A stretch of DNA of 64,000 bases, from NCBI RefSeq assembly GCF_000711885.1, contig NZ_JONK01000007.1, positions 1-64,000 on the forward strand, written 5' to 3'. This document shows, in pieces, positions 60,975 through 64,000 of the stretch. Position 1 is the stretch's first letter, and every line of letters starts with the position of its first letter. The translations under genes and the position numbers were made by a program. The DNA is from Chromobacterium haemolyticum DSM 19808. Lineage in GTDB: Bacteria; Pseudomonadota; Gammaproteobacteria; Burkholderiales; Chromobacteriaceae. The notes beneath the pieces were generated by a model. The model worked only from the letters and a program-made list of their open reading frames with translations, was not told where the DNA came from and made no database searches.

Positions 60975-61919
60975 ATGACTCAAACCGCGAGCGCCGAAGC
61001 GGCGCACAGGCGAAAACTGAACCGCAACGACTGCAAGACGCTGGGCCTGGCCTCGCTGGGCGGGGCGCTTGAGTTTTACGATTTCATCATTTACGTGTTT
61101 TTCGCCCTGGTATTGGGCAAGCTGTTCTTCCCGCAGGACATTCCGGGCTGGCTGCGTCAATTGCAGGTGTTCGGCATCTTCGCCGCCGGCTATCTGGCGC
61201 GGCCGCTGGGCGGCATCGTCATGGCGCACTTCGGCGACCTGTTCGGCCGCAAACGCATGTTCACGCTCAGCATCGTGTTGATGGCGCTGCCTACGCTGGC
61301 GATGGGCCTGCTGCCCACCTATCAGAGCATAGGGGTGTGGGCGCCGATCTTGCTGCTCCTGCTGCGCGTGTTGCAGGGCGCGGCCATTGGCGGGGAGGTG
61401 CCGGGCGCCTGGGTTTTCGTCGCGGAGCACGCGCCGTCGCGCCGCACGGGTCTGGCTTGCGGCATCATCACCTCGGGGCTGACCATAGGTATTCTGTTTG
61501 GCTCGCTGATCGCGATGGCGATGAACCTGGCTTTCACGCCGCAGCAGCTGGAGGACGGCGCCTGGCGGATTCCCTTCCTGATAGGCGGGGTGTTCGGCCT
61601 GGTGGCGATGTATCTGCGCCGCTGGCTGCACGAGACTCCGGTGTTCAGCGAAATGCAGGCGCGCAAGGCGCTGTCCGCCGAGCTGCCCCTGAAGGCGGCG
61701 CTGCGGGGCCATCGCCTTGGCATGGCTCTGTCCATGGCGGCCACCGCGATGCTGTCGGTCACCATCGTGGTGGTGATCCTGATGACGCCCACTTTTCTGC
61801 AAAAACAGTTTGGCGTGCCGCCGGTGGAGGCGCTGTTCGCCAACAGCCTGGCCATTGTGGGGTATGGCCGGGATGAGGCCAGATTTTCCACATTTTTGTT
61901 GGTAACTTATTGTTTATAA
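60975..61919 (+). pseudogene. MFS (MHS-type) transporter cut by a Tn3-family transposon
   Basis: The frame begins MTQTASAEAAHRRKLNRNDC with AAAGGA upstream of the ATG and shows MHS-family features: GGALEFYDFIIYVFFALVLG, RPLGGIVMAHFGDLFGRKRM, RVLQGAAIGGEVPGAWVFVA. Family length is about 430; here the chromosomal part stops after about 295 codons at 61858, where GGGG begins a transposon end, and the frame adds 19 foreign codons before a stop. The missing 3' part may lie on the far side of the transposon. Confidence 0.88.
61859..61898. repeat. Terminal inverted repeat of the transposon
   Basis: About 40 bp starting GGGG and ending near CATTTTTG. Only this end is visible, so the inner limit is a guess from the usual 38-48 bp of the group. 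Confidence 0.6.
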
Positions 61920-62221
61920 ACCCATAATTTGGCTTGGGGGAGGTGTGCTAGACCTGAAGTCTGTGACCTTCTGCTTAGGGCCCCAATATGGGACGCTCAC
62001 ACCTTCAATTGATCTGTCAATCAGGGGGCGTAGGTCGAATCACCCGGCCAGCTGTAAGGGTTTGCAATCCAAGTAGGCTCGGCTCGCAATCCAGGCTTGC
62101 CGTCGTCTCAAGATTAGCTGCAATTTGCCAGGCGGCTGCGCTCACAATCGTTGCATTTCACCTTGCAATCAAGCCGACGGGTTAACAATGCAGCGTCGCC
62201 GGCTCACGCTTTCCGCAACTA
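61920..62221. other. Non-coding spacer at the transposon end
   Basis: About 300 bp without a credible gene. TGCAATC-type words recur (near 62057, 62087, 62161) but not in a regular pattern. No integron attC signature holds up. Confidence 0.4.
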
Positions 62222-62500
62222 TCACTGACTCTCGCGTGTGCGCTTCAGTCGTAGCACATAGAGGATGTCGCCCTGCATCTCGTAACGCATCTCGTGTTGT
62301 CCTACCAGGAGGCGGCGTACCTCGCGCGGGTTGAATTCGAAAAGTTGCTCGCCCAGGCGCGGATTCTTCACCAAGGTCGTGATCGGTGCTGCCGTCAGCC
62401 ACTGCACTGTCTTCGTAGCCGCCTGCTTGTTAACGAGCGCGAAGAATTCATATAGCCGCACCAGGTCGGATAGATCTTTACTGGTCCATTTCACTTCCAT
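62222..62500 (-). CDS. RelE/ParE-family toxin
   Basis: A 92-residue basic protein, MEVKWTSKDLSDLVRLYEFF with the ParE/RelE opening strand-helix, TTLVKNPRLGEQLFEFNPRE in the middle and the C-terminal strands VRRLLVGQHEMRYEMQGDIL and YVLRLKRTRE. ParE types poison gyrase, RelE types cut mRNA; the residues do not settle which. Translation is coupled to the antitoxin (TGATG). Such pairs are integral to many Tn3-family transposons. Confidence 0.9.
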   Translation of the reverse strand: MEVKWTSKDLSDLVRLYEFFALVNKQAATKTVQWLTAAPITTLVKNPRLGEQLFEFNPREVRRLLVGQHEMRYEMQGDILYVLRLKRTRESQ

Positions 62501-62769
62501 CAGCGCGGCACCGGCAGGGGGGTGTCGGTGCTCAGGCTATCCGCCCAATCTTGCACCGCCTGGTGGCTGATCACGTTGCCGGCATCCACGTCGGCCAGCG
62601 CTTCGCGGGACAGTCGGTCACGTTCTTCTTCCTGCTCGACCCAGGCTGAAAGCGCTTGCTCGATGATCCTGCCGCGCGAACGTTCCAGGCGGTCGGCCAT
62701 TTGATCAATCTTCTCGGCCAATGGGATGGGAATGTGTGCGGTCACAGTACGAGTGTCTGTTTGTGCCAT
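62500..62769 (-). CDS. Ribbon-helix-helix (CopG/ParD-like) antitoxin
   Basis: An 89-residue protein: RTVTAHIPIPLAEKIDQMAD and RLERSRGRIIEQALSAWVEQ form the RHH DNA-binding fold, followed by an acidic toxin-binding tail (EERDRLSREALADVDAGNVI). AAGGAG 8 bases upstream of the ATG. First gene of the pair and its likely repressor. Confidence 0.9.
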   Translation of the reverse strand: MAQTDTRTVTAHIPIPLAEKIDQMADRLERSRGRIIEQALSAWVEQEEERDRLSREALADVDAGNVISHQAVQDWADSLSTDTPLPVPR

Positions 62770-62821
62770 GATGTTATCTCCTTGCTAGATTGCAACGGCC
62801 ACAGGCACTGCCTCGGCCGCA

Positions 62822-63187
62822 TCAGGTGTATCGTTGTCCGGGGCTTAGGCTCTCATGCCAGTGCGCGCGGCGGATATGGGGTCTGACCGTGGAGCCAGTC
62901 TCTCCCTCGCTTTCTCCCGGCTCTTGCTTGGCAGATAGGTCCAAGGCTCTGCCGATACGTAAGCCGACTTCCCAGGGGGCAACTTCCTTGGCGGCGAGCC
63001 AACGCCGCTTGGTGCCAAAGAACTTTGCCTTGGGCGTCGGCGGCGTCCAGTTGTCAATTTCGGGCTGTTCCGAACGAAGGTACAGCAGCAGGGACAGCAT
63101 GCTGGATACTTGATGCTCGAGGACTTCCTTCGTCCCCTTGTAAGGGTTGGCAGGGATTCGTGCAAACAGCCGTTTCTTAAATAACAA
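62822..63187 (-). CDS. AcrVA2-like C-terminal domain protein, probably truncated
   Basis: A 121-residue frame with a TTG start and a stop in frame shortly before it. The part LSLLLYLRSEQPEIDNW, then EVGLRIGRALDLSAKQ and TVRPHIRRAHWHES lines up with the C-terminal part of the anti-CRISPR AcrVA2 (LLWLCVAEPDITYK, YQIGERLGSEVRRYQ, KRPHIRRGHWHGYW as I recall it). AcrVA2 has about 320 residues, so about 200 N-terminal ones are missing here, and after HWHES the protein ends in SLSPGQRYT where the family continues with an RVRWQP-type strand. Thus both ends are lost. Related long proteins are common on plasmids and transposons; anti-CRISPR activity of this group is unproven. Ends about 50 bases before the antitoxin gene. 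Confidence 0.6.
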   Translation of the reverse strand: MLFKKRLFARIPANPYKGTKEVLEHQVSSMLSLLLYLRSEQPEIDNWTPPTPKAKFFGTKRRWLAAKEVAPWEVGLRIGRALDLSAKQEPGESEGETGSTVRPHIRRAHWHESLSPGQRYT

Positions 63188-63247
63188 ATTGTTTACATTG
63201 TGTTTTTATGCTTCGCGTTGACTGGCGGCTCTATGCAGCCCAGACCA

Positions 63248-63358
63248 CTCAAGTCGTGCAATATTTGCACAACTTGAGGTCCACTTACTGAATCAGAAAC
63301 AAGTTCGTGCATTTTTTGCACAAACTAGTCAGGGCAATGTGCAAATTTTACACATTGC
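63248..63358. repeat. Three GTGCA-type palindromes
   Basis: GTGCAATATTTGCAC at 63256-63270, GTGCATTTTTTGCAC at 63307-63321 and GTGCAAATTTTACAC at 63339-63353. Outer arms extend the symmetry: CTCAAGT/ACTTGAG (63248-63278), AGTT/AACT (63302-63326) and GCAAT/ATTGC (63334-63358). Centres are 51 and 32 bp apart. The last one covers the stop of the coiled-coil gene. They look like operator or recombination sites for one protein. Confidence 0.75.
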
Positions 63359-64000
63359 TTTCTGGTGCAATGGCAGCCCCCCCGGTCAGAGGCTCGGACA
63401 TTCCGCTGTCTCCGTCTTTCTCCGCTGTGACAGCAGCAGACATGCCATGCAGCAACTGCCAGAGTTCTTCACGGCTGGCGCTGAGCTGTTTCAAGCGCTC
63501 ATCAAGCGCAGCCGCATGGGTTTCCAATTCGATCACGCGCGCTTGTAAGGCTTCTCGCGCCTTGCCATTCACCTCGGCCTCTCGCTCGCAGCGGTGCAAT
63601 TCTTTGCGTGTGGCTACCAACTCTGCCCCCATACGGGCCGAATCCTGGTAGGCGTGCGTCAGCTCGTTCTGCTTGACGATCAGGGTTTGATTGGCGGTGC
63701 GTAATTCGGTTTGCAGTTGCTGGAGCTGTTGTTCGTGCCGGCGCTGCTCCTGGTCACGCTGGTCTTTGACCGAGGCGCGGTAGTGGTCGAGGGTTTCGCG
63801 GGCATGAAGGTGCTTGTCCTCTAATGATTGCCGGTGGGTTTCGTTTTCCGCCAGACGCACGCGTAAATCAGTCAATTGCTGCTCCAACTGGACGTTGTGC
63901 AACGTCATGTTTTGCTGTGCTTGCCGGGTCTGTTCGTGTGCAGCCTGCTCCGTCCGCAAGGCGACTTCGGTACGTTGCAGCTGGCTGCTGAAGTCTGTCA
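63348..64000 (-). CDS. tnpT: TnpT/KfrA-like coiled-coil protein (C-terminal part; runs off the window)
   Basis: The frame is open from base 64000 down to the stop at 63348-63350, over 215 residues; the start is outside. Nearly all is coiled coil (NVQLEQQLTDLRVRLAENET, TELRTANQTLIVKQNELTHA, KELHRCEREAEVNGKAREAL) with a disordered end (KDGDSGMSEPLTGGAAIAPE). KfrA-type proteins have an N-terminal DNA-binding domain and such a tail; in Tn4651 elements the cointegrate-resolution protein TnpT is of this kind. The assignment rests on that and on the transposon context, as the DNA-binding domain is not in view. Confidence 0.7.
   Translation of the reverse strand, partial: TDFSSQLQRTEVALRTEQAAHEQTRQAQQNMTLHNVQLEQQLTDLRVRLAENETHRQSLEDKHLHARETLDHYRASVKDQRDQEQRRHEQQLQQLQTELRTANQTLIVKQNELTHAYQDSARMGAELVATRKELHRCEREAEVNGKAREALQARVIELETHAAALDERLKQLSASREELWQLLHGMSAAVTAEKDGDSGMSEPLTGGAAIAPESNV

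Larger units (their letters stand above)
61859..64000. mobile_element. One end of a Tn3-family (Tn4651-like) transposon
   Basis: The element begins with GGGGTATGGCCGGGATGAGG at 61859, inside the MFS gene; Tn3-family ends start with GGGG and this one resembles Tn4651/Tn4652 ends as I remember them. Inside lie a toxin-antitoxin pair, an AcrVA2-like fragment, palindromes and a TnpT-like coiled-coil gene, a cargo/resolution layout known for the Tn4651 group. The transposase and other end are beyond the window. A 5-bp target duplication would be ATTGT (61854-61858). Confidence 0.7.

Noticed and set aside
62130-62210. GTTAAC next to GCAATC-type words suggesting an integron attC site
   Set aside because: The RYYYAAC/GTTRRRY core pair and the folded arm structure are not present.

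Overview
The window looks like a chromosomal segment of a high-GC betaproteobacterium of the Neisseriales, most likely Chromobacterium or a close relative. This is inferred from gene content (a single LolC/LolD pair, CreBCD with NudB, AcoR with an ExaC/AldB-type dehydrogenase, a full GalNAc PTS operon), codon use and a scatter of small IS5-type elements. No rRNA or tRNA gene was seen.

Layout. 1-333: cut-off end of an IS5-family insertion sequence. 399-6080: a bacterial alpha-2-macroglobulin. 6.5-23.8 kb: a contact-dependent inhibition (two-partner secretion) locus: cdiB, a 4403-residue cdiA with an exact 558-bp higher-order repeat, a DUF4926-like immunity gene, then about 2 kb of AT-rich orphan or broken toxin/immunity remnants. 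23.9-30.2 kb: a DUF2860-like beta-barrel, a lipoprotein, a secretin-like protein with UbiB kinase, an NlpC/P60 hydrolase with a very basic tail and a small conserved protein. 30.3-38.2 kb: lolC-lolD-mscS, then response regulator-nudB-creB-creC, a textbook CreB tag and creD. 38.4-40.8 kb: a tiny lipoprotein and a Tat-exported phospholipase C. 40.8-44.5 kb: an aldehyde dehydrogenase with a sigma-54 promoter, divergent from an AcoR-type activator. 44.6-54.2 kb: a GalNAc/galactosamine operon (agaZ-agaS-PTS IIB/IIC/IID/IIA-agaA) ending in a secreted GH27 enzyme whose specificity loop reads like an alpha-N-acetylgalactosaminidase, with divergent agaR. 54.2-61.9 kb: exonuclease, DUF294 protein, glutamine amidotransferase, EamA transporter, AraC regulator, GNAT protein and an MFS gene cut at codon about 295. 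61,859-end: one end of a Tn3-family (Tn4651-like) transposon with a ParE/RelE-type toxin-antitoxin pair, a truncated AcrVA2-like protein, three phased palindromes and the C-terminal part of a TnpT/KfrA-like coiled-coil protein.

How the parts work together. CdiB exports CdiA; the AT-rich C-terminus carries the toxin and CdiI protects the producer. Secreted GH27 would release GalNAc, the PTS would import and phosphorylate it, AgaA would deacetylate, AgaS would deaminate/isomerise and AgaZ would serve the tagatose-bisphosphate aldolase step; the kinase and catalytic aldolase genes are not here. AcoR plus sigma-54 would switch on aldehyde oxidation.

The observations I find most worth following are: the GH27 GalNAc-type loop inside a GalNAc operon; the AcrVA2-like C-terminal domain inside a Tn3-type element; a family of small mobile repeats ending exactly at stop codons; the IS5-type end and its matching 111-bp MITE; the exact 558-bp repeat and aromatic insert in CdiA; and the graveyard of immunity modules.
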